Assembly (NCBI RefSeq): GCF_018304965.1
Contig: NZ_JAGQED010000031.1
Location: forward strand, 1 to 47,792
Length of the DNA: 47,792 bases
Reading direction: 5' to 3'
Origin: Collimonas antrihumi
GTDB lineage: Bacteria > Pseudomonadota > Gammaproteobacteria > Burkholderiales > Burkholderiaceae_D
Shown here: piece by piece, positions 1-9,040 of the stretch
Layout: each line of letters begins with the position of its first letter
How positions within the stretch are numbered: position 1 is the first letter of the stretch
Program-made: the position numbers and the translations under genes
The notes under the pieces: model-generated
Seen by the model: only the letters and a program-made list of their open reading frames with translations
The model's database searches: none
What the model was told of the DNA's origin: nothing

Positions 1-53
1 GGCATCATTCGTCTGAGAATGGCTTCCTTGCGTTCTAATGAATAGCGTTTCAC
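1..53 (-). CDS. Transposase OrfA, N-terminus only (runs off the window)
   Basis: A GTG start at 51-53 on the minus strand opens VKRYSLERKEAILRRMMP, after which the window ends. This opening matches the typical N-terminus of helix-turn-helix OrfA transposase subunits of IS3-type elements, which bind the element ends. Only about 17 residues are visible, so the family call rests on that pattern alone. An in-frame ATG slightly upstream hits a stop at once, so GTG is the only sensible start. Confidence 0.5.
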   Translation of the reverse strand, partial: MKRYSLERKEAILRRMM

Positions 54-120
54 TGCATGTCTTCGCTCCGCCCCCTGAGCTTTTTAAGAAAAATCAGATG
101 ACGCGACATCTATCCTGACA
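1..120 (-). mobile_element. End of an IS3-like insertion sequence
   Basis: The RHS reading frame on the minus strand reads ...HRGER down to about position 127 and then leaves the family pattern. From about 120 downward a new sequence begins TGTCAGGATAG and is followed by a short leader and the start of a transposase. The 5'-TG end is usual for IS3-family elements. The exact boundary and any target duplication cannot be set because the other end lies outside the window. The element is inserted into an RHS gene remnant and points the same way as it. Confidence 0.55.
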
Positions 121-1794
121 CAGGGGGCGTTCGCCGCGATGGTTGTAGCTATAGCTGGCCAGGCTGCGGTTTTCCTGGCGTATTTCAGACAATTTGCCGA
201 ACGCATCCCAGACATATTCCCGATTGGCGATACGCTGCGGCTGGCCGCCGCTATCGTATTTCGTGTGGTTTGCTGCGCTGCCAAGCGAGCGGTTGCTGTT
301 GGCCGCATAGACATTCTTGACCGAATTGGTGGTCAGGTCAGCCTGGTCCTTGATCCCTTGCTGCCCCAGCAGCCGGTTGCCGGCGCCGTCATAGAAATAG
401 CGGTCGGTGCTTTGCGGTGCGCTTGCCACGATCAGACGGTCCTGGGCGTCGTAGGCGTAGCTGCCGGTTTGCTGATGTGGCGCAGTCAGCATCCCCCGAT
501 TCTGGATATGCAGCAAATTACCTTGCGTGTCCCACAAGTAGCGCTGATCCAGCAGCGCTTGCGAGTCCTCCGGCAAACCAAGCGCGCCTGGCAACCCGGA
601 CGTGCCATTGACGGCGCTGGCGGGCGTTGCGGCTGCCTGCGCATCGGCGATGCCCAGCACGCGTTCCAGCATGGCGGTCTGCACGTTGCCGCTATTGGCC
701 GGACGGCGATATACCACCCTTGCCAACGCGCCTTCCCTGCTGCGCTGGAATTGGGCCTCGATGCCATTGCCGTAGGCATAGCTCTTGAGCCCGACGATGT
801 CGCGTTCGATGTTTTGTACCAGCACCTTGGCAGGCAACAACCACTGGAGCCAGGGCGTTTGAATCCGGCTGCGCGTCAGTGCAACGATCTGATCCTGGCC
901 ATTACGCTGATACTGAATTGCACTGCCGTCCGGCAGGCTGACGCTTTGCAATTGTTCGTGTTCGTCGTAGCGATAGCGGGTAATGGCGCTGATAGCGGAG
1001 GGCGATGTGCTGCCGTTGATCTGTTTCAGCGTCACCGTCTTGCTCACCATCAGTCCGCGTTGGTTGTAGGCATAACGTTCGCTTTGGGTCGGGTAATCCA
1101 GCGCGACCAGCCGTTGCCCTTGGTATTGCCAACTGGTGACGACCGGTTCGCTGGTCTTGGCGTCAAACACGGTTTGTTTGCTGATACGCCCCATGGGGTC
1201 GTACTCATAGCGAGCGCGATTGCCATTGCCGTCGGCGCTTGCTGTCAGGCGTCCGGCGGCGTCGAAGGCGCGCGTGCTGGTGCCGCTGTCAGGGCTGATG
1301 ATGGCGACCGTGCGGTCGAAATCATCTCTGATGGTGCGGGTGACGGCGCCGTTCGGTGCTGTCACTGCCGCGGCTCTGCCTTGGCTATCGTTCTCGAACC
1401 TGACCACGCTATTGGCGGCTGACGTCACGTCAGTCAGGTGCAGATTGGCATCGTAACGATAGCGCTTTTGGCGGCCCAGGCTATCGCTCAATATGGCGGG
1501 CATATTCTGGTCGTTGTAGGCGATCCGTTTGATGCCGCCGGTGTTGTCCCATGTTGCTATCAGACGATTCTGAGCGTCGTAACGATAATGTTGTATCTGC
1601 TGAATACGCGCGTTTTGCGTAGCGGATTCGACCAGATTGCTCTCCGTATCGAAACTATTTCGCGCGATCACGCCGAGTGCGCTGGCGGTCCAGATGTTAT
1701 GGCCGAGAATATCGAAGCCATATCCGCCCCGATTAGAACGGTTGATTAATTCTGCTACCGCTTTCCTTGACCGTACTTCCGTCTTTGACTTCAA
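94..1794 (-). pseudogene. RHS/YD-repeat core fragment, truncated at both ends
   Basis: The frame carries many YD-repeat units (YRYDAQNRL, YEYDPMGRI, YAYDAQDRL, YVWDAFGKL), the signature of the RHS beta-cage shell. It has no signal peptide, no start with a ribosome binding site (the first possible codon is TTG) and no conserved PDPxGLxGG-like core end. Its recognisable homology begins near 1740, exactly where the upstream beta-helix gene stops. Its end is cut by the IS at about 120, which adds a short foreign tail (PLCQDRCRVI). It resembles the full-length RHS protein encoded at 2799-7646 (compare its TPWLQWLLPAKVLV with that protein's LPAWLQWAKAILPKQTVV) but is clearly divergent. It is probably a displaced RHS core and not an expressed gene. 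Confidence 0.7.
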
Positions 1795-2788
1795 TCGGCG
1801 TTTCTACTTTCACAAAACTGTTCTCTTGCACCACGACTTCCCGGCTGTTGCTCAGTCCGATCGCAATCGTCTTATCCACGCTGCCATCCAGCGTTATGGA
1901 ATTATTGCGTACGACAGATCCATCGCCATTGCGCAGATAGAGCGTATAGGCAGCCACGCCTCGGTTATTTGTTTTCTGGGTAATTGTGTTGTTTTCAATC
2001 AGTGCTTTGGGGCCGAAATTCAAGACTGATACTTTTGCTTCGTCATCTCCCGAAAATTTTGGCTTGCCATCCGCCACAAGCCGATTTTCCAGAATCGCGC
2101 CAATATGATTATTGCGGATGACGTTGCCTGTGCCAGACAACAGGATCGGACTAAAGACATCGACAAAATTTATGCTTTCAATGATGAAGCGCGTATCCGT
2201 GAACTGTGCATTGGGCAAAACCGGGTAAACCGGATAGGAATAAACAGGAGCCATTTTCCAATTCGTACTGCGCTGAGCCAGCTCGATCCCCGTACCGACG
2301 CCTTTGATGGTTCCGTTGTGTATGCGGATGTTCTTTCCGTGCCCCGAGATGCCGGTATAGCCTCGCGTTCCGATCGTCCCGAGAGTATGTCCACGCAGAT
2401 CAACGTCAACATTGTCAGCTTCAATGTCTATAAAATTTCCGCCGCATCCGTGCGCCCATGGGCTGCACGCAAAATCATAGTCCTGGTCCAAGCAATAACG
2501 ACCAGACTGTCTAATCGCGATGTAGGGCTTGTTGAAACTTGCTTTATCCCAGCGCAATACAACGCAAGAACTCCCAGAATCGTTCTGTACACTCTCAGGC
2601 TGACTAGTTGCCCCTGCCTTGGTGCGATTACTTTGAAGCGATCGGTCGGCTTGATTATTTTTGAGAAAAAATTCTCTAAATACAAAAGCCGGCGTAAAAG
2701 ATATCTCTTCAGTTCTAGCCGGAAAAGCAGCGGCTAACAGGCCAAACATCAAACTGACCCGCAGAGATACAAGTAACTTATCAAACAT
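1733..2788 (-). CDS. Secreted right-handed beta-helix protein
   Basis: The protein has about 351 residues. The chosen ATG at 2788 is preceded by AAGGA and opens MFDKLLVSLRVSLMFGLLAAAFPARTEE, a Sec signal peptide; a longer frame to 2857 would overlap the RHS gene and lacks this feature. The body has parallel beta-helix character: IDIEADNVDVDLRGHTLG, IRIHNGTIKGVGTGIEL, NVIRNNHIG, ALIENNTI, SVVRNNSITLDG, EVVVQENSF. Such folds occur in pectate-lyase-like enzymes, adhesins and carbohydrate-binding proteins; no catalytic set can be named here. Several Cys (SCVVLRWD, YCLDQDYDFACSPWAHGCGG) suggest disulfides, fitting the periplasm or outside. It starts 11 bp after the RHS stop, so it is co-transcribed with it. 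It occupies the position where an RHS immunity or partner gene would be expected, but its function is unknown. Confidence 0.75.
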   Translation of the reverse strand: MFDKLLVSLRVSLMFGLLAAAFPARTEEISFTPAFVFREFFLKNNQADRSLQSNRTKAGATSQPESVQNDSGSSCVVLRWDKASFNKPYIAIRQSGRYCLDQDYDFACSPWAHGCGGNFIDIEADNVDVDLRGHTLGTIGTRGYTGISGHGKNIRIHNGTIKGVGTGIELAQRSTNWKMAPVYSYPVYPVLPNAQFTDTRFIIESINFVDVFSPILLSGTGNVIRNNHIGAILENRLVADGKPKFSGDDEAKVSVLNFGPKALIENNTITQKTNNRGVAAYTLYLRNGDGSVVRNNSITLDGSVDKTIAIGLSNSREVVVQENSFVKVETPIEVKDGSTVKESGSRINQPF

Positions 2789-2798
2789 TATGCAATCC

Positions 2799-5700
2799 TT
2801 ATTTAACAAGAATGGTCCCCGGATAATCCTTCTGAGCCAAACTTCCAAGAAAATCATCGCGATTAGATTTACCGGCAGCTTCGTTGTACTTATCTGCGCC
2901 CCTTAAATCTATTCCACTTATGCCAAACGTATCCAGGGCATCTTGCAGCGCCGCTAATTTCTTAGGAAAATTTTTGTCTGTATTGTCCTCATTTTCATTA
3001 ATACCGTTGAACGCAATCAGATACATCTTCAATTCATCCCAATTTTTCGCTTTGGTTTTGTCACCAAATTGCTGCAATTTATTAAAAACAGCCTCTTCCA
3101 TGTCGAGCGTTCGTTGTTCATTGACATCCCATTTCACAGTATGCGGAGGGAGAAACAAATCGACAGTGCCGCCTTTAGCATCGCTCCAAGCCCCCCACAG
3201 CTTACCCTCATGATCATACGTATAATCAGGATCATGCCCATAGAGTCCGTGACCAAGACCCAGATTTTTCTGATCGGCTGTGTAATGTATAAATCCCCAT
3301 TGAATAACATTTACCTCTTTAAGCGGATCAAAAGAAATATTGTTCTCATCGCGGTGGGCAAAAGTGTCTTCAAAAGCATGCAGGTATTCTCCAGAAAATT
3401 GGAGGCAAGCATTTCGCTTCCCAGCTGCATCTGCAGTGATCGCTGCGGAGAATAAATTATCAAGTTGGGCGCTGCTAGGATTTTTTATATTGGTTCCATC
3501 CGTTCCGCCCGGCATAACAAAATGGTATTTCAGGAGCGCATCTGCATTTTCCTGCATAGATTTGAGACTTAAGCCATCTGGCATAGGAGTAGTGAGCGGA
3601 TTGTCATCAACATATTGATCACCCAATGCGATGATTCGAGCATCCTTGCTATCGACGCCTGCCATCAATGCTAGAAAGAGAGTCATGTAATAGTGAGTAT
3701 CACGCTCATACAGACCCAACGGATCAATTTTATTGATGGGATCACCCGATACATACGTATAGGCATCAGATCCTTCCAGATAGCCCAATGGATCAGGTTG
3801 CAAATAGCGCCCGGCGGCGGGATTATAGGTTCGATGATAATTATCATGTAAACCAGTCTCAGCGTCGTAATATTGCCCTGGCAAGCGTAAATTGAGCGTG
3901 CTGCCTTCCTTGCTTTGAATTTTTGCTTGTCCCCAAGGGGCGACGTCGGCTTGCCAAACCATATGTTGGCTGCTATCCGTCATAGCTATTGGCGCACCAC
4001 GTTGATCGGTATGGATGTAGAGAATTCGCTGCTCTTTACCTCTTTCGCTTTCCAACTTAGCAATCGGGGTCTCATTGCCGTCCGCAGTTAGATATAGATA
4101 TTGCGTTCTGATATGCCCCTGCGCATCAATTTCTGCAGCTAAACGGCCTTTGTCCCACAAATAGCGGGTAGTGGTAGCAGCGCTCTGCTGGTTACCATAA
4201 ACGACTTTGGTGACCCGTTGACTGAAGCTGTTGTAACGATATGTGACAACTAGCATACCGCTCTTGCTGTCGACTATTGTTTCAACCTGGCCTTCTGGCG
4301 TATAGCGATAGCGGAACTCACCGTCGTCTATTACTCGGCCAAGTTTGTCGCGATGACTAGGCGTCAAATGCAATATGCTGTTACTTGTGGCGGCTACTTT
4401 CAGCGGACCATAGTTTCCTTTAGCTGATTTTAACGCGCCGAATCCGGAGTAATCATAAGTAGCTTTTACGATACCGCTGCCGGGATTGGTCCGCGTATCG
4501 GCGGCGGCTTGCAGAGCCCGGATGCGCGGGCCTACACCGTAGTCATAACGCCAGCTGGCGATACTGTTGCGGTCGGCACCGATCTTCATCGACGTCAGGC
4601 GTCCGGCGATATCAAATCCTTTCGCCGTCTTAATCCCGTTGCCTTGGGTATAGCCGGTCAGACCGTTGTAGGGATTAAAGCCGATATCGGCGACCACGGT
4701 TTGTTTTGGCAGAATAGCTTTAGCCCATTGCAGCCAAGCCGGCAGTTTCTCGATTTGGCCAGCAATGCTGGCTGAGCGCTCGCCTTGCAGGCTGATGCTG
4801 CGCGCTACCTGCGTTGCTTGGTCGCGTTCAATCTGCATCACCTGGCCGTCGGCCAGGCGCTGGGTGCTGGGCTCACCTGTACGCGGGTCATAGGTCGTGG
4901 CCAGGGTGTAGCTTTGCTGGTCGATGGTGATGCGGGTCTGCGCTATGCGGCCTGCGGCATCGTAGGCATAGGCGGTGGTTTGAACCGGATCCGTGACGTC
5001 GATGAGCCGGTTGCCTTGATAGCGCAAGGTTACCGTCGAGACTTTGGCGGTGCCGGCGGCAGTTGTTGTTTTTTGAATCATGCGGCCCGCCAGGTCGTAG
5101 CGGAAGTCGATGCTGCTGCCGTCTGCCTGGTCGAGCCGGATCATCCGGTCGCGGATATCGTAGCTGGCGATCTTATTGCCGTAATCGGCCAGGTGGATTT
5201 TCAGCACACGGCCGAAATCGTCGCGCAAGATATTGGGTTGAATTTTTCTTGTTGTCTCATCGGATGACGACGGCGCCAGTTGAAAATTGATCCGCAGCAT
5301 GCCGTCTGCCGCCAGATCGATGTTGGCGCGTGCAGTATTGCTCTTGTTTGCTGCACTCAGATGCAATACATCGTCGCCGTCCAGATGCCTTGCCAGTCTT
5401 CCTTGTGCATCGTAGGCATAGGTATCGAGCCTGCCGTCTGGCTGCAACTGGCGAGACAGCCGGTTGTTTTCGTCGTAGCTGCGGTAAGTCGCCCGAACCA
5501 GCTTGCCTTGCGCTTGTTCCTCTGCGGGCTCGTACAAACCGCTGACCTTGACCCTGCCTTCGGTATCCAGGCTGAGCTCACTGAAATACCCTTGCGCGTC
5601 TTCCATGTGAACCGGCCGGCCGGCGCTGTCGTAGCGCAAGCTGATGCCACGGCCGGCGGCGTCGGACAGCGCGCTGACCTGATCCAGTGCATTGTACTGG

Positions 5701-7646
5701 CGTTCAGTGATCAGTCCGGCACGTTCGGTGCGCGTGACCATGCCTAGCGTGTTGTATGCCAGATTGGTGACGATGCCGTCATCCGCAATATCTTGCGACA
5801 AGCGTCCGGTGCCTTCGTCGCGCGTGAAGTGGCGACTGAGATTGAGCGGATACGTGACCGCTGTGACAAAGCTGCCACGATGGTCATACGCGATCTGGGT
5901 GACGTCGGAATCGCTCGGATCATTGTTCGGACCATTCGCCAGCGGTCCGTCAATCCGGCTCAGCAGGCTGCGGCCATTGATCTTGCTGTAGCCATAGCTG
6001 GTACTGCGCTCGATAGCCGCTGCCGCTGTCTTGCCATCGACGGCCGGCGCGAAGCCGCTTTCGCTGACCTTGGTCACCTGGCCCACATCGTTATAGGCAA
6101 TCCGGGTGATCACTTCCTTGCCCGCAATCACACTCGGCCGGGCAATCACTATCGGCGTCGAGCTGGGCTGCGCAGCGGGGTTGTTCTTGTCCAGCGCCGG
6201 ATATTCGTAGCGGGTCAGCCATTGCGCCGGCTGCGGCTTGCCATTTGCGTAGCCGATGCGGCTGGTGCGCACAATCCGTCCGTAACTATCGAATTCAGTC
6301 TTGCTGGTCGTAATCGCCTGCCCGCCGTCATTGAGTTGCGTAGTCTCGGTCAGCCGTCCCACCATGTCGTAACCGTAACGCACATTGCTTGGGCCGCAGG
6401 TGGCGCAACCGGCGCCGCGGATTTCGAGCAAGCGGTATTCGCCGCCAATGATGCTATAGCTGTAGCTGGTCCTTTGGCCCAGACTGTTGGTCAGGATCAC
6501 CTTGTTGGTTGGCTGGCGGTCGAAGAAGACTTGCTCCAGGCCGGTGCCCGGCGCCAGACGCTTCGGTTCCAGCGGCTTGCCGTCTTTATCCGCTTGCAAC
6601 CGCGCCGGACTGCCCTTGACACTCAAGATGCCGCGGCCATTCTGGTCGTAGATCCAGGTGCTTAGCCGCTGATTGACCAGCTTGCCATCACTGCCGCTGC
6701 CGTTGACGCTGATACCGGTCAGGAGCGTCGGGAAATGCGGGTCTTCATAGTGGTAGGTGCGGCTGACGCTGCTCGTGCTGGTGCCGCGTTCGGTATAGGC
6801 GTGTGCTTTCCGATTGGCATCGTAGCTGGTCGGAATCGTCACCTTGACCAGGTTGGCCAGCAACAGCGCCTTGTCGAGCGTGCTGCCTTGCGGCGCTTCG
6901 CTGCCGTAGCTGTAACCGAAGCGGCCTACCGGGCTGTCGATGCTTTGCACACCACGAAAACGGTCACCTTGCCGTGCACTTTGCTTGTCGAGGTAGTTCA
7001 GGTGCAGGCTGCGGCCTTGCGGATCGGTCACTTTGAGCAACATGCCTTTGGCATCGCGCGTCAGGCTGACGAATTCGCCGGTCGGCGCGGCGATCTGCAC
7101 CAGCTTGCCGTCGCTGTTGAAGTTCAGCTGGCGGCCGTTGGGCCAGATCCAGGTGTATTCGTCGCCGTTGTGCTTCTTCTCGATCAGCAACTTGCCGTTG
7201 GCAGGATTGGCGCTGCTGCACAGGCTCGGATGGCTCGGATCGCGATCGAAGATGATACGGGTGCCGTCGGCCTGCACAATCTGGATGTTGCTGCTGGAGA
7301 CATACAGGTCGGTTTCATAGCTGAGCTTCCAGCCACGGCCAAACGCGCCGTTGGGCACATTGGGCATACTGTACTGGCTGTTGTAGTGACGGATGATCTC
7401 CAGCCCCAGCACCCCGGGCAGCGCCGGCAAGTCAGTCTCTTGCTGGTACTTGTTGCCGTTGATGATGTTGATCGGGTTGCCGGCCCCCTGGTTGGTGCTG
7501 CTGTCGTTACCGAGGCTGGCAGCCTGGGGGCCGCCGTTGCAGGTCTGGCCGCCCGGGCTCGGGCCGCAGGCCTGCACCGGAGCCGATCCGGAAAACAACG
7601 CGGCCAGTAACGCCGGGATAGCAAATAGTTTAGGCAATAGACGCAT
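2799..7646 (-). CDS. Secreted RHS/YD-repeat protein with variable C-terminal tip
   Basis: The protein has about 1615 residues. ATG at 7646 is preceded by GGAG; a TTG two codons earlier is less likely. It opens with a Sec signal peptide (MRLLPKLFAIPALLAALFSG...APVQA) and a DUF6531-like segment (GNPINIINGNKYQQETDLP). Dozens of YD repeats follow, then the RHS core end (YYDAETGLHDNYHRTYNPAAGRYLQPDPLGYLEG... NKIDPLGLYERD). About 303 residues after this form a unique tip with HYYMT, QYVDD and GEYLHAFEDTFAHRD. These motifs recall DUF6765 and helical zinc-phospholipase/Het-C-like domains with metal-binding His and Asp. RHS shells usually encapsulate a toxic C-terminal domain, so this is a candidate exported toxin or adhesin. 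It starts 2 nt after the DUF192-TadE stop, at the end of the tad operon. No VgrG or PAAR gene is present. The tip DNA (about 2800-3710) is visibly richer in A and T than the core. Confidence 0.85.
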   Translation of the reverse strand: MRLLPKLFAIPALLAALFSGSAPVQACGPSPGGQTCNGGPQAASLGNDSSTNQGAGNPINIINGNKYQQETDLPALPGVLGLEIIRHYNSQYSMPNVPNGAFGRGWKLSYETDLYVSSSNIQIVQADGTRIIFDRDPSHPSLCSSANPANGKLLIEKKHNGDEYTWIWPNGRQLNFNSDGKLVQIAAPTGEFVSLTRDAKGMLLKVTDPQGRSLHLNYLDKQSARQGDRFRGVQSIDSPVGRFGYSYGSEAPQGSTLDKALLLANLVKVTIPTSYDANRKAHAYTERGTSTSSVSRTYHYEDPHFPTLLTGISVNGSGSDGKLVNQRLSTWIYDQNGRGILSVKGSPARLQADKDGKPLEPKRLAPGTGLEQVFFDRQPTNKVILTNSLGQRTSYSYSIIGGEYRLLEIRGAGCATCGPSNVRYGYDMVGRLTETTQLNDGGQAITTSKTEFDSYGRIVRTSRIGYANGKPQPAQWLTRYEYPALDKNNPAAQPSSTPIVIARPSVIAGKEVITRIAYNDVGQVTKVSESGFAPAVDGKTAAAAIERSTSYGYSKINGRSLLSRIDGPLANGPNNDPSDSDVTQIAYDHRGSFVTAVTYPLNLSRHFTRDEGTGRLSQDIADDGIVTNLAYNTLGMVTRTERAGLITERQYNALDQVSALSDAAGRGISLRYDSAGRPVHMEDAQGYFSELSLDTEGRVKVSGLYEPAEEQAQGKLVRATYRSYDENNRLSRQLQPDGRLDTYAYDAQGRLARHLDGDDVLHLSAANKSNTARANIDLAADGMLRINFQLAPSSSDETTRKIQPNILRDDFGRVLKIHLADYGNKIASYDIRDRMIRLDQADGSSIDFRYDLAGRMIQKTTTAAGTAKVSTVTLRYQGNRLIDVTDPVQTTAYAYDAAGRIAQTRITIDQQSYTLATTYDPRTGEPSTQRLADGQVMQIERDQATQVARSISLQGERSASIAGQIEKLPAWLQWAKAILPKQTVVADIGFNPYNGLTGYTQGNGIKTAKGFDIAGRLTSMKIGADRNSIASWRYDYGVGPRIRALQAAADTRTNPGSGIVKATYDYSGFGALKSAKGNYGPLKVAATSNSILHLTPSHRDKLGRVIDDGEFRYRYTPEGQVETIVDSKSGMLVVTYRYNSFSQRVTKVVYGNQQSAATTTRYLWDKGRLAAEIDAQGHIRTQYLYLTADGNETPIAKLESERGKEQRILYIHTDQRGAPIAMTDSSQHMVWQADVAPWGQAKIQSKEGSTLNLRLPGQYYDAETGLHDNYHRTYNPAAGRYLQPDPLGYLEGSDAYTYVSGDPINKIDPLGLYERDTHYYMTLFLALMAGVDSKDARIIALGDQYVDDNPLTTPMPDGLSLKSMQENADALLKYHFVMPGGTDGTNIKNPSSAQLDNLFSAAITADAAGKRNACLQFSGEYLHAFEDTFAHRDENNISFDPLKEVNVIQWGFIHYTADQKNLGLGHGLYGHDPDYTYDHEGKLWGAWSDAKGGTVDLFLPPHTVKWDVNEQRTLDMEEAVFNKLQQFGDKTKAKNWDELKMYLIAFNGINENEDNTDKNFPKKLAALQDALDTFGISGIDLRGADKYNEAAGKSNRDDFLGSLAQKDYPGTILVK

Positions 7647-7648
7647 GA

Positions 7649-9040
7649 TCAAGCTCCGTTACAGACTGGGCAGTTAGGGCCCGTACAGGTTCCGCCCGGA
7701 TCAACCGGTTTAGGCGGCACTGTGCAACCGACACTTCCGCATGCAGGAGGATCGGTGGTGACGACAGGCGGATCTCCCGGATTGGTCGGATCACCGCCAT
7801 TGCCCATGCCTGGCGTTGATACAGGGTTGTCAGGTTCGATAGCATCCGATTGCATCTGCATGGTGACATTGGTCACCACAGGTATGCGGCCGTTGTTGAC
7901 CAGCTGCGTGTAAACCGGGTCCGTTTTGGTATCGAGCCATTTCAGGTACTTGGTGTAAATCAAACCCATCAACGGCACCTTGGGTGTATAGCCTTGCGTG
8001 ATGCGCACCTTGATCACGTTGGCGTCCTGGAGACTTTGCCCGGAACTGCTTCCTATCTTGCTGGAATCCTTGAACGCCAGATTGCGGTTGGGAATCACAC
8101 GCTTACCGTTACCTACCGTTTGAGTGAGGGTGTCGTCCTTCCAGTCGTCGAAGCTTTCTTTCGTAGGATTGAGAAGCTCGATCCATGCGCCACCTTGGGC
8201 CAGGGACTTGCTGCAGGCAGCCTGGTCATCGGCGGTAAACGTCGCTCCCGCCAAGGCTTGCGCCGCAGCCAGGTCGCCCGGATTTTTAGTGGATTCGCAG
8301 ATAGCCAGCGCCCTGGACCTGGCCAATTGCTGCACGGTCAGTCCGCCGCCGTAGAGCGGGATCAAGGCATTCGTATAGGCTTTTCCGACAGAAGACAAAC
8401 TGGCGTTGGCCATGCTTCCCGCGCGGGCGGCCATGAAGCTGGCCTGATTCATTTGGTTTTTGGCAAAAAACAGCATGCCGTATTGCAGTACGGCCAATCC
8501 TAACAAGCTGATGATCGGGCCCACCACGGCAAACTCGATCATCGACGCCCCGCGCTGCAAGCGCATGGATGGTTTTGCTGCTGCTTTCCGATACGGCGCA
8601 GCCGATGCTTGCAGGTCGACCGCCTCGCTCTGTTTCCCGGCCTCGAAATAGGGATGGCACAAGCGATCGCCTTGGCGAATTGCGAACTTGTCGACCGCCC
8701 CGCCGGGCAGTTCCAACGTGTGGACCGCGCGCGCCAGACGTCGCCCTTGCGCATCTGTCCCCGAGCTGCGGCTAGCGCGCCATGGCTTGAGATTGGGCAC
8801 ACATTTGGTGACGATACCGTTTGCATCGAGGTAAATCACATCAATTGCGTAGCGCATGAACGCGGTGTGAACGCTTGGACAGCGCGTGATCAGCATGCCA
8901 GGCATTTTTTTTATGCACACCTGCATCGGACGGCTCATCATCAAACCGACGAAGCGCTGCAGGAAATTATCGGCCAGCCTGAGCTCGAACTCATGCATGC
9001 CACTGCTGGTTTGTATGGTTGCAGTTTGGAAGTTTTTCAT
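7649..9040 (-). CDS. DUF192-TadE fusion pseudopilin
   Basis: The protein has about 463 residues. The ATG at 9040 overlaps the tadC stop (ATGA). Residues 1 to about 135 form a DUF192 domain (ELRLADNFLQRFVGLMMS, TAFMRYAIDVIYLDANGIV, HTLELPGGAVDKFAIRQGD). After a linker comes a TadE-like prepilin segment (RGASMIEFAVVGPIISLLG LAVLQYG), which would be processed or anchored in the inner membrane like other Tad pseudopilins. The periplasmic part ends in a Pro/Gly/Thr-rich tail with five Cys, including CGSVGC and CTGPNCPVC. DUF192 proteins are usually separate small secreted proteins; the fusion to TadE is unusual. The RHS gene starts two bases after its stop, so the two are probably translated together. 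The Cys-rich tail may form disulfides in the periplasm. Confidence 0.8.
   Translation of the reverse strand: MKNFQTATIQTSSGMHEFELRLADNFLQRFVGLMMSRPMQVCIKKMPGMLITRCPSVHTAFMRYAIDVIYLDANGIVTKCVPNLKPWRASRSSGTDAQGRRLARAVHTLELPGGAVDKFAIRQGDRLCHPYFEAGKQSEAVDLQASAAPYRKAAAKPSMRLQRGASMIEFAVVGPIISLLGLAVLQYGMLFFAKNQMNQASFMAARAGSMANASLSSVGKAYTNALIPLYGGGLTVQQLARSRALAICESTKNPGDLAAAQALAGATFTADDQAACSKSLAQGGAWIELLNPTKESFDDWKDDTLTQTVGNGKRVIPNRNLAFKDSSKIGSSSGQSLQDANVIKVRITQGYTPKVPLMGLIYTKYLKWLDTKTDPVYTQLVNNGRIPVVTNVTMQMQSDAIEPDNPVSTPGMGNGGDPTNPGDPPVVTTDPPACGSVGCTVPPKPVDPGGTCTGPNCPVCNGA

Noticed and set aside
5793-7610. Long plus-strand open frames (about 290 codons each) opposite the RHS gene
   Set aside because: They are antisense shadows of the YD-repeat code, lack ribosome sites and show no protein family pattern.
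1733-7646. Assignment of the RHS region to a type VI secretion cluster
   Set aside because: No VgrG, PAAR, Hcp or Eag chaperone gene is visible, and the RHS protein carries a Sec signal peptide.
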